Of a DNA stretch of 64,000 bases, positions 46,085 to 55,471 are shown piece after piece (position 1 is the stretch's first letter; each line of letters begins with the position of its first letter). Location: contig NZ_VCCH02000013.1 in assembly GCF_005938675.2 (NCBI RefSeq), forward strand, positions 1 to 64,000, given 5' to 3'. The position numbers and the translations under genes were made by a program. Below the pieces are notes generated by a model that worked only from the letters and a program-made list of their open reading frames with translations, did not search any database and had not been told where the DNA came from. Source of the stretch: Mycobacterium sp. KBS0706 (lineage in GTDB: Bacteria; Pseudomonadota; Alphaproteobacteria; DSM-16000; Inquilinaceae).

Positions 46085-48448
46085 TCAGCCCTTGACGAAC
46101 GGCGTGGCGGACTGAGCCATCTTTCTCAGGCATTGCGCGCCTTCACCGGGGCCTCCACGCGCGAAATTGATCTGATTGCCTTCGATGTCGACTCTCAGAC
46201 CGCGTATTCGAATGCCTGTCTTGTCGATCTCGATGTATCCGCCGGGTGCGGACAACAGGATCTTGTCGTCGGCGTAAATCTCCCAGACCTTTGCCTCGCC
46301 GTGATATGTCTCGCCGGACACGATGTTGTAGCGCTTGCCCACCTTGGTGCGCATTTCGGTGCCGACGTCGACGACATATGCCTGCCCCACATTGGTGACC
46401 TTGGCGCTGCCGACCTGCTCGACCCGGGCGATGCCGACGGTGTCGGATTTGAAGCTGCCGACCACGGTGTTCATGATCCCGGATAGCGGGAACAGCGAGC
46501 CGGCGTCCGTTCCGACCCCGGCGCCGGAGGCGGCGAGGTTCGCGCCCTGGTCGTCGCGCGGATTGGGACCGGAGACCACGCCCTCGCGGCTCGTGAGCCC
46601 GGTCATGCCGAGGAAGCCGAGCGCCGAGGAGGCCAGCGTCGTGGCGAAGACGCCGAGACCGGCGCCGCCGCCCGCGATCTGCCCGGCCTGCTGTAAGAGG
46701 CCCGCCGTCTGGCCCGCCAGGCCAGCCACCGGCCCGAGCAGGCCCAGCGCCCCAGCTCCCGTGCCGCCGACCGTCAGGTTCATCGAGCCGCCGATCTCGT
46801 GCTTCTGGTTGCCGCCCACCTCCACCGCCCGGTTGGCGCCGACCGAGGCCACCTCGTTCACATCCACCCGCTTGGTGCGGTTGTTCAGCACCCGCTCGGT
46901 GCGGTCCTTCTGGGCATGCAGGAACAGGTTTTCCCGGCCGACATCGTCCTCGAAGGAGAGCTCGTTGAAGCCCGTGCCCTTATGCGTGTTCGACCGCAGC
47001 ACGGTCTTCGTCTTGTTGTCCGGCAGCGCATAGGGGACATAGGTGTCCGGGTTCGGCACGATGCCGACCACCATCGGCTTGTCCGGGTCGCCCTCGTAAT
47101 AGGCGACCAGCACCTCCATGCCGATGCGCGGGATCGTCTGGGCCCCCCAGCTTCTGCCGCCCCATGGCTGCGACACCCGCAGCCAGCACGAGTCGCCGTC
47201 CTGGCCGCGGGCCCGCCGGTCCCAAGGGAAGCGCACCTGGATGCGGCCATACTGGTCGGTGAAGATCTCCTCGCCCGGCGGGCCGACCACCGTCGCCGAC
47301 TGCACCCCGTCGATCCGCGGCTGCGGCGTCTTCTGCTGCGGCACCCAGCGCGTCTTCGCCGGCACCGCCGTGAACGTGTTGTCGTAGGTCGGCGGCGACT
47401 GCCCGCCGGCCCCGACATAGGTCGTGTCCACCGCCCGGTGCCGCACCGCGGTCACCGCGTAGTCCGCATTCTCCTCCGGCAGCGGGTGGCCGAACAGGCG
47501 GAAGCGCTGGCCCGGATGCAGCCGCCGGTTGCCGCTGGTGGCCTCGATCGTCTCGAACCCGGCCTCATGCGTCTCGATCCGCCGCCGGGTCACGTGGTCG
47601 GCCCGGCCCTTGTCCAGGAACCGGCCGCCCCAGCGGTACATCTCGAACGGCTCGCTGCTCCCGATCGGCGCCGTCGAAGGCTGGTCCCGCAGCACCGGCC
47701 CCGCCGGCGTCTCGAAGTTCCACTCCGCCTCGGCAACCCGCCCGGGCTTGAAGGCGTAGCGCCGGGTCCAGGCCTTGACGTCGTTAAGGTCGATGCCGGT
47801 CGAGGTGTAGCGGATCTCCTCCTCTTCCCCCGGGGTCCAGGCATGGGCGCCGTCCGACACCACCAGCACCTGCCGCGCCCCGGACCCGTCCGGCTCCGCC
47901 TCGTGCCGGAACCACCAGGCCCAGCCTTCTTCCTCCAGCAGCCGGAAGATGAAGGCGAGGTCGGTCTCGTTGTACTGCACGCAGTAAGGCCGCACCGCCT
48001 TCGGCCCGGTGACGGGGCCGAAATCATGGTCGCGGATGCCGGCCTCCGCGAAGATCGTCTCCAGGATCTGAAGCGTGGTGCGGTCCTGGAAGATGCGGCA
48101 GTCGCTGGTATGGCCGAACAGCCAGAGCCAGGGATGCGCGACCAGGGTGTAGCTGCGCAGGCCGTCGCCGATCGGGTGCCCGACCTCCAGCCCGCCGACC
48201 ACGCCGGACCACCACCGCCGCGCCCCGCCGGGCAGCTCCACGCTCCAGGAGACCGGCCGGCCGACCAGCTCGTCGGGCTTGACGTCCGTCCGCTTCGACC
48301 GGACCCGCAGCCGGAAGGAGAAGAGCTCGCAGACCTCCTCCGTCCCCTCCATCGCCTCGAGCAGGAAGACGTCGTCCCCGAGGGGCGTCCGGACCGCCAG
48401 GAGGCGGCCGGCCTGGGTCAGTGATCCGACATAGTCGTAAGGCGCCAT
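46085..48448 (-). CDS. vgrG: Type VI secretion spike protein VgrG
   Basis: The 787-residue trimeric needle tip has a gp27-like part (FLLEAMEGTEEVCELFSFRL through about 370), with CVQYNETDLAFIFRLLEEEGWAWWF as in Vgr family proteins. The gp5-like OB fold is GRIQVRFPWDRRARGQD ... CWLRVSQPWGG and GMEVLVAYYEGDPDKPMVVG. A beta-helix with short repeats follows (LNNRTKRVDVNEVASVG). Near residues 560-620 the beta-helix is interrupted by a Gly/Ala/Leu-rich hydrophobic insertion (LGLLGPVAGLAGQTAGLLQQ and on), unusual for VgrG. The start at 48448 follows GAGAAGA; ATG at 48472 is possible. No other T6SS core gene is in the window, so it is an orphan cargo locus. Confidence 0.93.
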   Translation of the reverse strand: MAPYDYVGSLTQAGRLLAVRTPLGDDVFLLEAMEGTEEVCELFSFRLRVRSKRTDVKPDELVGRPVSWSVELPGGARRWWSGVVGGLEVGHPIGDGLRSYTLVAHPWLWLFGHTSDCRIFQDRTTLQILETIFAEAGIRDHDFGPVTGPKAVRPYCVQYNETDLAFIFRLLEEEGWAWWFRHEAEPDGSGARQVLVVSDGAHAWTPGEEEEIRYTSTGIDLNDVKAWTRRYAFKPGRVAEAEWNFETPAGPVLRDQPSTAPIGSSEPFEMYRWGGRFLDKGRADHVTRRRIETHEAGFETIEATSGNRRLHPGQRFRLFGHPLPEENADYAVTAVRHRAVDTTYVGAGGQSPPTYDNTFTAVPAKTRWVPQQKTPQPRIDGVQSATVVGPPGEEIFTDQYGRIQVRFPWDRRARGQDGDSCWLRVSQPWGGRSWGAQTIPRIGMEVLVAYYEGDPDKPMVVGIVPNPDTYVPYALPDNKTKTVLRSNTHKGTGFNELSFEDDVGRENLFLHAQKDRTERVLNNRTKRVDVNEVASVGANRAVEVGGNQKHEIGGSMNLTVGGTGAGALGLLGPVAGLAGQTAGLLQQAGQIAGGGAGLGVFATTLASSALGFLGMTGLTSREGVVSGPNPRDDQGANLAASGAGVGTDAGSLFPLSGIMNTVVGSFKSDTVGIARVEQVGSAKVTNVGQAYVVDVGTEMRTKVGKRYNIVSGETYHGEAKVWEIYADDKILLSAPGGYIEIDKTGIRIRGLRVDIEGNQINFARGGPGEGAQCLRKMAQSATPFVKG

Positions 48449-48740
48449 GGGCAGATCTTCTCGCGAATCCATCCCAGCCGAGACCGTTCGCCCCGATCTG
48501 GGACTCGCTTCCCAGCGAACCGCATCATAGCCGCGGCGGCGCCCGTGGCCATCTCGATTTGGTTAAAATTCGCGAGGAAGATTGAAAATCGTCCTGGCTC
48601 TCCGAACACTGATCCTGCCCGGCTCCCGAGAACCGCCAGATCGGCGTCGCGGATGACGGGTCGGAAGCCTTCGTGCTAAAAGCGCGCCGGGCGGCAAGGG
48701 TCGCCCGCGTGCCCGTTCCGGTGCCAGGTGACAAGGCTGC

Positions 48741-49946
48741 ATGGCGAAGCGTACCGCTCAGGCCAGAATCCTGATCTACAGCCACGACAGCTTCGGCCTC
48801 GGCCATCTGCGCCGCTGCCGCACCATCGCCCATGCCCTGGTGGCGCGGCACAGCGACCTGTCGGTGATGATCCTGTCCGGCTCGCCGATCATCGGCAGCT
48901 TCGACTTCCGCAGCCGGGTCGACTTCGTCCGCATCCCCGGCGTGATCAAGCTGCGCAACGGCGACTACACCTCGCTGTCGCTGCACATCGACATCGAGGA
49001 GACGCTGGCGATGCGCGCCTCGATCATCGAGCACACCGCGGCGATCTTCGACCCCGACCTGTTCATCGTCGACAAGGAGCCGCTGGGCCTGCGCGGCGAG
49101 GTCAAGCAGACGCTGGAGATGCTGCGCGACCGCGGCACCCGCACCGTGCTGGGCCTGCGCGACGTGATGGACGAGCCGTCGCTGCTGGCCCCGGAATGGG
49201 AGCGCAAGAACGTCGTCCCGGCGCTGGAGAGCCTGTACGACCAGCTGTGGATCTACGGCCTGCCGGAGATCTGCGACCCGCTGGAGGACATCGAGCTGCC
49301 CGATTCGGTGCGCGCCCGCATGACCTATACCGGCTATCTGCGCCGGCGGGCGCCGACCAACGTGCCGGCCGATTCGGTGTCCCTGCGCGAGCCCTACATC
49401 CTGGTCACCCCCGGCGGCGGCGGCGACGGCGAGGACCTGGTCGACTGGGTGCTGTCGGCCTATGAGCTGGACCGCACCATGCCCTGCGCCGCGTTGATCG
49501 TGCTGGGCCCGTTCATGCAGCGCGAGCGCCAGGCCGAGTTCATGGCCCGTGCCGCCAGGCTGGACGATGTCGAGGTCATCACCTTCGACGCCCGGATCGA
49601 GCATCTGATGATCCGCGCCGCCGGCGTGGTCGCCATGGGCGGCTACAACACCTTCTGCGAGATCCTGTCCTTCGACAAGCGGGCGCTGCTGGTGCCCCGG
49701 GTGCGGCCGCGGCTGGAGCAGCATATCCGGGCCTCGCGCGCCGCCGAGCTCGGCCTGGTCAGCATGCTCGACCAGGACGGGCCGGGGGATCCGGCGGTGA
49801 TGGTGCAGGCGCTGCGGGCGCTGCCCGACCAGCCGCTGCCCTCGACCCGGTTCATCCCCGGGCTGCTCGACGGGCTTGACGCCGTCGACCGGCTGGCGAT
49901 GGACGCCATCGACCCGCCCGCCTCCTCGATCCGCGCGACAGCCTGA
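48741..49946 (+). CDS. Glycosyltransferase (GT28-type, MurG-like fold)
   Basis: The 401-residue protein opens ILIYSHDSFGLGHLRRCRTIAHAL, with the GHLRR nucleotide-sugar motif of GT-B enzymes. Its C-terminal half has YILVTPGGGGDGEDLVDWVL and MIRAAGVVAMGGYNTFCEILSFD, the donor-binding region. It belongs to the same class as the protein at 52897 (GIGHVRRAAAIARAL; SQAGYNTVMDVM). It is the first gene of a plus-strand glycan cluster. The sugar and acceptor are unknown. Confidence 0.8.
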   Translation: MAKRTAQARILIYSHDSFGLGHLRRCRTIAHALVARHSDLSVMILSGSPIIGSFDFRSRVDFVRIPGVIKLRNGDYTSLSLHIDIEETLAMRASIIEHTAAIFDPDLFIVDKEPLGLRGEVKQTLEMLRDRGTRTVLGLRDVMDEPSLLAPEWERKNVVPALESLYDQLWIYGLPEICDPLEDIELPDSVRARMTYTGYLRRRAPTNVPADSVSLREPYILVTPGGGGDGEDLVDWVLSAYELDRTMPCAALIVLGPFMQRERQAEFMARAARLDDVEVITFDARIEHLMIRAAGVVAMGGYNTFCEILSFDKRALLVPRVRPRLEQHIRASRAAELGLVSMLDQDGPGDPAVMVQALRALPDQPLPSTRFIPGLLDGLDAVDRLAMDAIDPPASSIRATA

Positions 49947-49953
49947 GCCCAGC

Positions 49954-51216
49954 ATGACCGAGAGAGCGCAGAGCGACGGCCTGACCGCCATCGTGGTGAA
50001 GGGCTATCCGCGGCTGTCGGAGACCTTCATCGCCCAGGAAATCCTGGGCCTGCAGCAGCTCGGCCAGCGCCAGCTGATCGTGTCGCTGCGCCACCCGACC
50101 GACACCAAGGCGCACGACCTGAACCGCCGGATCACCGCGCCGGTCCTGTACCTGCCGGAATATCTGTACCAGGAGCAGCCGCGGGTGGCGGCGGCGCGCG
50201 ACTGGGCCCGGCGCCAGCCGGGCTATGCCGCCGCCTATGCCGCCTTCCGCCGCGACTACCGGCGCGACCCGACGCCGAATCGCTGGCGCCGTTTCGGCCA
50301 GGCCTGCGTGCTGGCGCAGGAGCTGCCGCCGGAGACGTCCTGGATCTATGTCCACTACCTGCACACGCCGGCCTCGGTCGGCCGCTACGCGGCGCTGATC
50401 CGCGGGCTGCCCTGGAGCGTCTCGGCGCACGCCAAGGACATCTGGACGACGCCGGAGTGGGAGCTGCGCGAGAAGCTGGCCGAGGTCCGCTGGGCCGCCA
50501 CCTGCACCGCGGTGAACCACGCCTATCTGGCCAAGCTAGCGCCGCAGCCGGCGCGGGTGTCGCTGGTGCATCACGGCCTCGATTTCGGGCGCTTCCCCGA
50601 CCCGATCGCCCGGCCGCGCCGCGACGGCCGCGATGCGGCCGACCCGGTGCGGCTGATCTCGGTCGGCCGCGCGGTCGAGAAGAAGGGCTTCGACCGGCTG
50701 CTCGACGCTTTCGCGGCGCTGCCGCCCGGCCAGGCCTGGCACTGGACCCATATCGGCGGCGGCGCGCTGCTGTCGGAGCTGCGGGCTCAGGCCAAGCGGC
50801 TGGGCCTCGCCGACCGGATCGAATGGCGCGGTGCCCTGGCCCAGGATGCGGTGGTGGCGGCGCTGCTCGATTCCGACCTGTTCGTGCTGACCGCGCGGGT
50901 CGCCGCCGACGGCGACCGCGACGGACTGCCGAACGTGCTGATGGAGGCGCAGGCCACCGGCCTGTGCTGCCTCGCCACCTCGGTCTCGGCGATCCCGGAG
51001 CTGATCCTCAATGGCGAGACCGGGATCCTGGTGCCGCCGGACGACGTGGCGGCGGCGGCCGATGCGCTGTCCGGGCTGATCACCGATCCCGCCCGCCGCG
51101 CCAAGCTGGGCGCCGCCGGCGCCGCGCGGGTGCGGCGCGACTTCGGCTTCGCCATCGGCCTGGCCAAGCTGGCCCGCCGCTTCGGATTGCCAGCGCCCGG
51201 GCCGCAACCCGGATGA
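49954..51216 (+). CDS. Glycosyltransferase family 4
   Basis: The 420-residue GT-B enzyme has IVVKGYPRLSETFIAQEILGL near the N-terminus, central VSAHAKDIW, then LISVGRAVEKKGFDRLLDAF, and the donor-site motif GLPNVLMEAQATGLCCLATSV (E-x7-E type). The pattern PRLSETFIxxE is common in capsular/exopolysaccharide GT4 enzymes. The ATG at 49954 lies eight bases past the previous stop; the frame upstream is not coding. Confidence 0.85.
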   Translation: MTERAQSDGLTAIVVKGYPRLSETFIAQEILGLQQLGQRQLIVSLRHPTDTKAHDLNRRITAPVLYLPEYLYQEQPRVAAARDWARRQPGYAAAYAAFRRDYRRDPTPNRWRRFGQACVLAQELPPETSWIYVHYLHTPASVGRYAALIRGLPWSVSAHAKDIWTTPEWELREKLAEVRWAATCTAVNHAYLAKLAPQPARVSLVHHGLDFGRFPDPIARPRRDGRDAADPVRLISVGRAVEKKGFDRLLDAFAALPPGQAWHWTHIGGGALLSELRAQAKRLGLADRIEWRGALAQDAVVAALLDSDLFVLTARVAADGDRDGLPNVLMEAQATGLCCLATSVSAIPELILNGETGILVPPDDVAAAADALSGLITDPARRAKLGAAGAARVRRDFGFAIGLAKLARRFGLPAPGPQPG

Positions 51217-52319
51217 AGGTCGCGTTCTACGCGCCGATGAAGCCGCCGGGCCACCCGGTGCCGTCCGGCGACCGGCGCATGGCGCGGCTGTTGATCGAGG
51301 CGCTGCGGCGCGGCGGGCACGAGGTCGGCGTCGCCAGCCGGCTGCGCAGCTGGGATCCGGGGCTGGACCCGGCCAGGCCGGCCCGGATCGAGGCGCTGGG
51401 CGGCCGCATCGCCGACCGGCTGGTCCGGCGCTGGCGCGCGGCCGACCGGCCCGATCTCTGGTTCACCTACCACCTGTACCACAAGGCGCCGGACTGGCTC
51501 GGGCCGCCGGTGGCCGCGGCTCTCGGCATCCCCTATGTCGCGGCCGAGGCCTCGCATGCGCCGCGGCGGGCCGAAGGCCCCTGGGCGGCCGGGCACCGGG
51601 CCGCGGAAGCCGCGATCCGCCGGGCCGCGGCGCTGGTCACCTTCAGCGACCGCGACGCGGCCGGCCTGTCCGCCCTGGTGCCGGCGGAGCGGATCGTCCG
51701 CCTGCCGCCCTTCCTCGACGCCGCGCCTTTCGCCGCAATCACCGGCCAGCCGGCCGACCCGGCTCGGCTGATCGCCATCGGCATGATGCGGGAGGGCGAC
51801 AAGGAGCGGTCCTATGCCCTGCTCGCAGACGCCCTGCGGCGGCTCGGCGGCCGGCGCTGGAGCCTGACCGTGGTCGGCGACGGCCCGGCCCGGCCGCGGA
51901 TCGAGCCGCTCTACGATCCCGCCCGCACCGTGTTCCGCGGCGCGCTGCCGCCCGAATCGATGCCGGAGCTGCTGGCCGGGGCCGATCTCTTCGTCTGGCC
52001 CGCGATCAACGAGGCCTTCGGCATGGCGCTGCTGGAAGCCCAGGCCGCCGGCCTGCCGGCGGTGGCCGGGGCCGCTGGGGGGAAAGGCGGCGGCGTGGCC
52101 GAGATTCTGCGTGACGGCGAGACCGGGTTGCTTGTGCCGCCGGACGATGCCGGCGCCTTCGCCGAGGCCGTCGCGACCCTGCTGGACGACCCGGCCCGCC
52201 GCCGGGCGATGGGCGAGGCCGCCCGCGCCAACATCCTGGCCCGGCACAACATAGCCGCTGCCGCCGCGATCCTCGACCGCACCCTGGCGCGGGTCGCCGC
52301 CAGGCAGGCGCCGGCATGA
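51213..52319 (+). CDS. Glycosyltransferase family 4
   Basis: The 368-residue GT-B enzyme has MKVAFYAPMKPPGHPVPSGDR at the N-terminus, then LIAIGMMREGDKERSYALL, VVGDGPARPRIEPL, and the donor motif NEAFGMALLEAQAAGLPAVAG (E-x7-E), GETGLLVPPDD. The start overlaps the preceding stop (ATGA), as does its own stop with the next gene. It is co-translated within the cluster. Confidence 0.85.
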   Translation: MKVAFYAPMKPPGHPVPSGDRRMARLLIEALRRGGHEVGVASRLRSWDPGLDPARPARIEALGGRIADRLVRRWRAADRPDLWFTYHLYHKAPDWLGPPVAAALGIPYVAAEASHAPRRAEGPWAAGHRAAEAAIRRAAALVTFSDRDAAGLSALVPAERIVRLPPFLDAAPFAAITGQPADPARLIAIGMMREGDKERSYALLADALRRLGGRRWSLTVVGDGPARPRIEPLYDPARTVFRGALPPESMPELLAGADLFVWPAINEAFGMALLEAQAAGLPAVAGAAGGKGGGVAEILRDGETGLLVPPDDAGAFAEAVATLLDDPARRRAMGEAARANILARHNIAAAAAILDRTLARVAARQAPA

Positions 52320-52900
52320 CCCGCCTGCTCGTCCTGCGCCATGCGCCGACCGACTGGAACGCCGGGCGCCGCCTCCAGGGGCGGGCCGACATCCCGCTGT
52401 CGGAGGCCGGGCGGGCGGCCGCGGCGCAGTGGCGCCTGCCGGACTGGACCGCCGGCTGGCAGGCGCTGGCCAGCCCGCTGTCTCGCGCCCAGGAGACGGC
52501 GCGGCTGCTGGGCCTCGACCCGGTGCCGGAACCGGCGCTGACCGAGCTGGACTGGGGCGGCTGGGAAGGCCTGCGCCTGTCCGACAAGACCCGGATCGAC
52601 CCGGACGAGCTGGCCCGGCGCGAGGCGCTGGGCCTGGATTTCCGGGCCCCGGACGGCGAATCCTACCGCGAGTTGCAGGCCCGGCTGGCGCCGCTGCTGC
52701 TGCGGCTGGCCGCCGCGGGGCGCGACACCGTGGCCGTTTGTCATCGCGGCGTCATCCTGGCGCTCTATGCCTGCGCCGCCGATTGGACCATGATCGGCGA
52801 GGCGCCGGACGGGCTGCAGTGGGGCTGCGCACACCTGTTCCGGCTGGACGATTCGGGGGCGCCGGTGATCGAGCGGCTGAACATCGTTTTGGCAGCATGA
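52316..52900 (+). CDS. Histidine phosphatase family protein
   Basis: The 194-residue phosphoglycerate-mutase-like phosphatase has the catalytic RHG box as LVLRHAPTDWNAGRRLQGR (His9 nucleophile, with Ala in place of Gly), LSRAQETARLLG, ELDWGGWEG (acid residue) and VAVCHRGVI (second His). In a glycan cluster it could remove a phosphate from a sugar-phosphate precursor. That role is inferred from context. Confidence 0.85.
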   Translation: MTRLLVLRHAPTDWNAGRRLQGRADIPLSEAGRAAAAQWRLPDWTAGWQALASPLSRAQETARLLGLDPVPEPALTELDWGGWEGLRLSDKTRIDPDELARREALGLDFRAPDGESYRELQARLAPLLLRLAAAGRDTVAVCHRGVILALYACAADWTMIGEAPDGLQWGCAHLFRLDDSGAPVIERLNIVLAA

Positions 52901-54048
52901 AGGTTCTGTTCCACGTTCAGCATCTGCTCGGCATCGGCCATGTCCGGCGGGCCGCGGCGATCGCCCGCGCCCTGACCGAGGCCGGCTTCGCCGTGACCGT
53001 GGCCCAGGGCGGCTTCGATGTTCCCGGCACCGACTGGGGCGGCGCCGAGGTGGTGCCGTTGCCGCCGGTGCGGTCGGCCGATACCGGCTTCCGCACCCTG
53101 CTCGACGCCGAGGAACGGCCGATCGACACCGGCTGGAAGAAGCGCCGCGCGGCCGACCTGCTGGCCCTGCTGGCGCGGGTGAAGCCCGACATCCTGCTGG
53201 TCGAGACCTTCCCCTTCGGCCGCCGCGCCTTCGCCTTCGAGCTGGTGCCGATGCTGGAGATCGCACGCCGCGCCAGCCCCCGGCCGCTGATTGCCTGCTC
53301 GGTCCGCGACATCCTGGTGGACAAGAAGGACCGGGCCAAGGTCGAGGCCATGGCCGACACTGCGCTGGCCCTGTTCGACCTCGTGCTGGTGCATGGCGAC
53401 CCGGCGGTGATCCCGTTCGAGGCCAGCTTCCCGCCGGCCCCGCGGGTGGCAGGGCTGATCCGCTACACCGGCTATGTCGGCGCGCCCTCGACCCGCGAGG
53501 CGCCGCCGGGCGACGGCGTCGACGAGGTGGTCGTCTCGGTCGGCGGCGGCGCCGTCGGCGCCGAGTTGCTGCGCGCCGCCCTCGCCGCCCGCGCCCTGTC
53601 CGGCCAGAACCGGACGCGCTGGCGGCTGCTGACCGGGCCGGACCTGCCCGCCGGCACCGTCGCGGAGCTGACCGCCGCGGCGCCGGACGGCGTGATCGTC
53701 GAGCCGGCGCGGCCGGATTTCCCCAGCCTGCTGGCGCGCTGCCGCCTGTCGGTCAGCCAGGCCGGCTACAACACGGTGATGGATGTGATGCGGGCCGGCT
53801 GCCGCGCCGTGTTCGTGCCCTTCGCCGCCGCCGGCGAGACCGAGCAGACCCGGCGGGCGGACCTTTTGGCCGCCCGCGGTCACTGCCTCGTGGTGCCGGA
53901 GGCGGGGCTGACGCCGGAGCGGCTGGCCCGCGCGGTGGACGACGCCATGGCCGCGCCCCCGCCGCCGCGCGCGGCGTTGGCCCTGGACGGTGCCCGGACC
54001 GCGGCGATCCTCCTGTGCGACGCCGCTTCGAGCCGGAGCGCCGCATGA
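52897..54048 (+). CDS. Glycosyltransferase (GT28-type)
   Basis: The 383-residue GT-B enzyme has MKVLFHVQHLLGIGHVRRAAA at the N-terminus, VLVHGDPAVIPF, VVVSVGGGAVGAELLRAAL, and the C-terminal donor site CRLSVSQAGYNTVMDVMRAGC. A paralogous partner in plan is at 48741. It overlaps the genes on both sides by four bases. Confidence 0.82.
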   Translation: MKVLFHVQHLLGIGHVRRAAAIARALTEAGFAVTVAQGGFDVPGTDWGGAEVVPLPPVRSADTGFRTLLDAEERPIDTGWKKRRAADLLALLARVKPDILLVETFPFGRRAFAFELVPMLEIARRASPRPLIACSVRDILVDKKDRAKVEAMADTALALFDLVLVHGDPAVIPFEASFPPAPRVAGLIRYTGYVGAPSTREAPPGDGVDEVVVSVGGGAVGAELLRAALAARALSGQNRTRWRLLTGPDLPAGTVAELTAAAPDGVIVEPARPDFPSLLARCRLSVSQAGYNTVMDVMRAGCRAVFVPFAAAGETEQTRRADLLAARGHCLVVPEAGLTPERLARAVDDAMAAPPPPRAALALDGARTAAILLCDAASSRSAA

Positions 54049-54923
54049 GGAGGATGGAGGAGCCGGAGGATGCAGGGCTTGCAGCCCGGCTGCGGCCTGC
54101 GGCTATAGTGCCGCTTTCACCCGAGCCATTCCGATCCATGCCCGTACCGACCCAGCCCCCTGCCCTGCCCGATTCCTGGACCGAGCTGCGGGCCGAGCTG
54201 GACCGGTGGGCCGCGCTCGGCCGCCATGCCAGCTTCTGGTGGCGCGACGACGACGCCGTGGCGCCAGGCCCGGCGCTGGACCGGCTGCTGGCCCTGGCCG
54301 CGCGCCACGGCCGCTGGGTCGCGCTGGCCGTCATCCCCGCCGGGGCCGAGCCGGCACTGGCCGACCGCCTGGCCGGCACGCCGGCGGTGGCGATCCAGCA
54401 TGGCTGGGCGCACCGGTCGCATGCGCCGGCCGGCGAGAAGACCGCCGAGCTGGGCGATCATCGGCCGACCGAAACCGTCCTGGCCGAGCTCACCGCCGGC
54501 CGGGAGAGGCTGGAGGCGCTGTTCGGCGACCGCTTCCGCCCGGTGCTGGCGCCGCCCTGGAACCGTATAGGACCGCAGATCCGCGCCCGGCTGGGTGAGG
54601 TGGGCCTCAACATTCTGTCCGGCTTCGGCGCCCGTGACGCGGCGGCGGGCGCGGCGCAGCTCAACACCCATGCCGATCCGATCGACTGGCGCGGCGGCCG
54701 CGGCTTCGCCGGCATCGACCGGGCGCTGGCGCCGATCCTGCGCCATCTGGCCGAGCGCCGCGGCGGCGCCGCCGACCCGGCGGAGCCGACCGGCCTCCTG
54801 ACCCACCACTTGGCACATGACGACGAAGGATGGATCTTTCTCGACGGCCTGCTCTCGACGCTGGCGCGGCATCCGGCCGTGACCTGGCCGGACCCCGACA
54901 GCCTGTTCGGAGCCCGGACATGA
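54045..54923 (+). CDS. Polysaccharide deacetylase-like protein
   Basis: The 292-residue protein contains FWWRDDDAV (metal and catalytic Asp pair, as in NodB-type deacetylases), AIQHGWAHRSHAP (metal His residues HxxxH), LAPPWNRIG and LLTHHLAHDDEGW. It fits the carbohydrate esterase 4 superfamily as a divergent member. The start is uncertain: ATG at 54045 overlaps the previous stop, while ATG at 54138 would give a cleaner N-terminus. It may deacetylate the glycan made by this cluster. Confidence 0.75.
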   Translation: MRRMEEPEDAGLAARLRPAAIVPLSPEPFRSMPVPTQPPALPDSWTELRAELDRWAALGRHASFWWRDDDAVAPGPALDRLLALAARHGRWVALAVIPAGAEPALADRLAGTPAVAIQHGWAHRSHAPAGEKTAELGDHRPTETVLAELTAGRERLEALFGDRFRPVLAPPWNRIGPQIRARLGEVGLNILSGFGARDAAAGAAQLNTHADPIDWRGGRGFAGIDRALAPILRHLAERRGGAADPAEPTGLLTHHLAHDDEGWIFLDGLLSTLARHPAVTWPDPDSLFGART

Positions 54924-55471
54924 CCGCCCACCGCTACGACATGGCCGAGCTGGGGGGCGACTATGTGCGCGGCGCGGCCGGGCTGGCGCTGACGGCGCTG
55001 CCGCTGATCCTGCTGCCGATGCACTGGATCGTCGCCGTCGCCTTCGGCGCCGCGGCGCTGGTGTTCCTGGCCTTCCTGCTGCGCACCTGGCTGCGGCACC
55101 GCAGCGTGATCGAGGTCGACGACCAGGGCATCGTCGCCCACGGCCCGCTCGGTATCCGCATCGCCTGGCGCGACCTGTCCGGCTTCCGGCTGCGCTACTT
55201 CTCGGTCCGGCGCGACCGCCAGCGCGGCTGGATGCAGCTGGACCTGCGCGCCGGCGGCCGGCGCCTCAGGGTCGAATCGACCATCAGCGGCTTCGACGAG
55301 ATCGTGACCCAGGCGCATGACGCGGCCCTCGCCCGGACGCTGGGCATCGACGATTCGAGCCAGGCCAACCTGATGTCGCTGGGCGTCGTCGCGCCCCAGG
55401 CCGGGCTGGCCGAGCGCTGGGGCGTGCGCCCCGCGGCCGAAGGGGCGGCACCCGATGGGCCCAAGGAATGA
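54920..55471 (+). CDS. Hypothetical membrane protein (183 aa)
   Basis: Two helices (GLALTALPLILLPMHWIVAVA; AAALVFLAFLLRTWL, about 19-58) are followed by a PH-like beta domain (VIEVDDQGIVAHGPLGIRIAW ... RLRYFSVR). This is the plan of bacterial YdbT/PH-domain-type membrane proteins. Role is unknown. It overlaps the deacetylase by four bases and the downstream ABC ATPase by 17, tying the glycan set to the importer. Confidence 0.65.
   Translation: MTAHRYDMAELGGDYVRGAAGLALTALPLILLPMHWIVAVAFGAAALVFLAFLLRTWLRHRSVIEVDDQGIVAHGPLGIRIAWRDLSGFRLRYFSVRRDRQRGWMQLDLRAGGRRLRVESTISGFDEIVTQAHDAALARTLGIDDSSQANLMSLGVVAPQAGLAERWGVRPAAEGAAPDGPKE

Noticed and set aside
42995-48448. A full T6SS cluster
   Set aside because: Only vgrG, adaptor and cargo are present; no sheath, baseplate or TssM/ClpV-type genes occur in the window.
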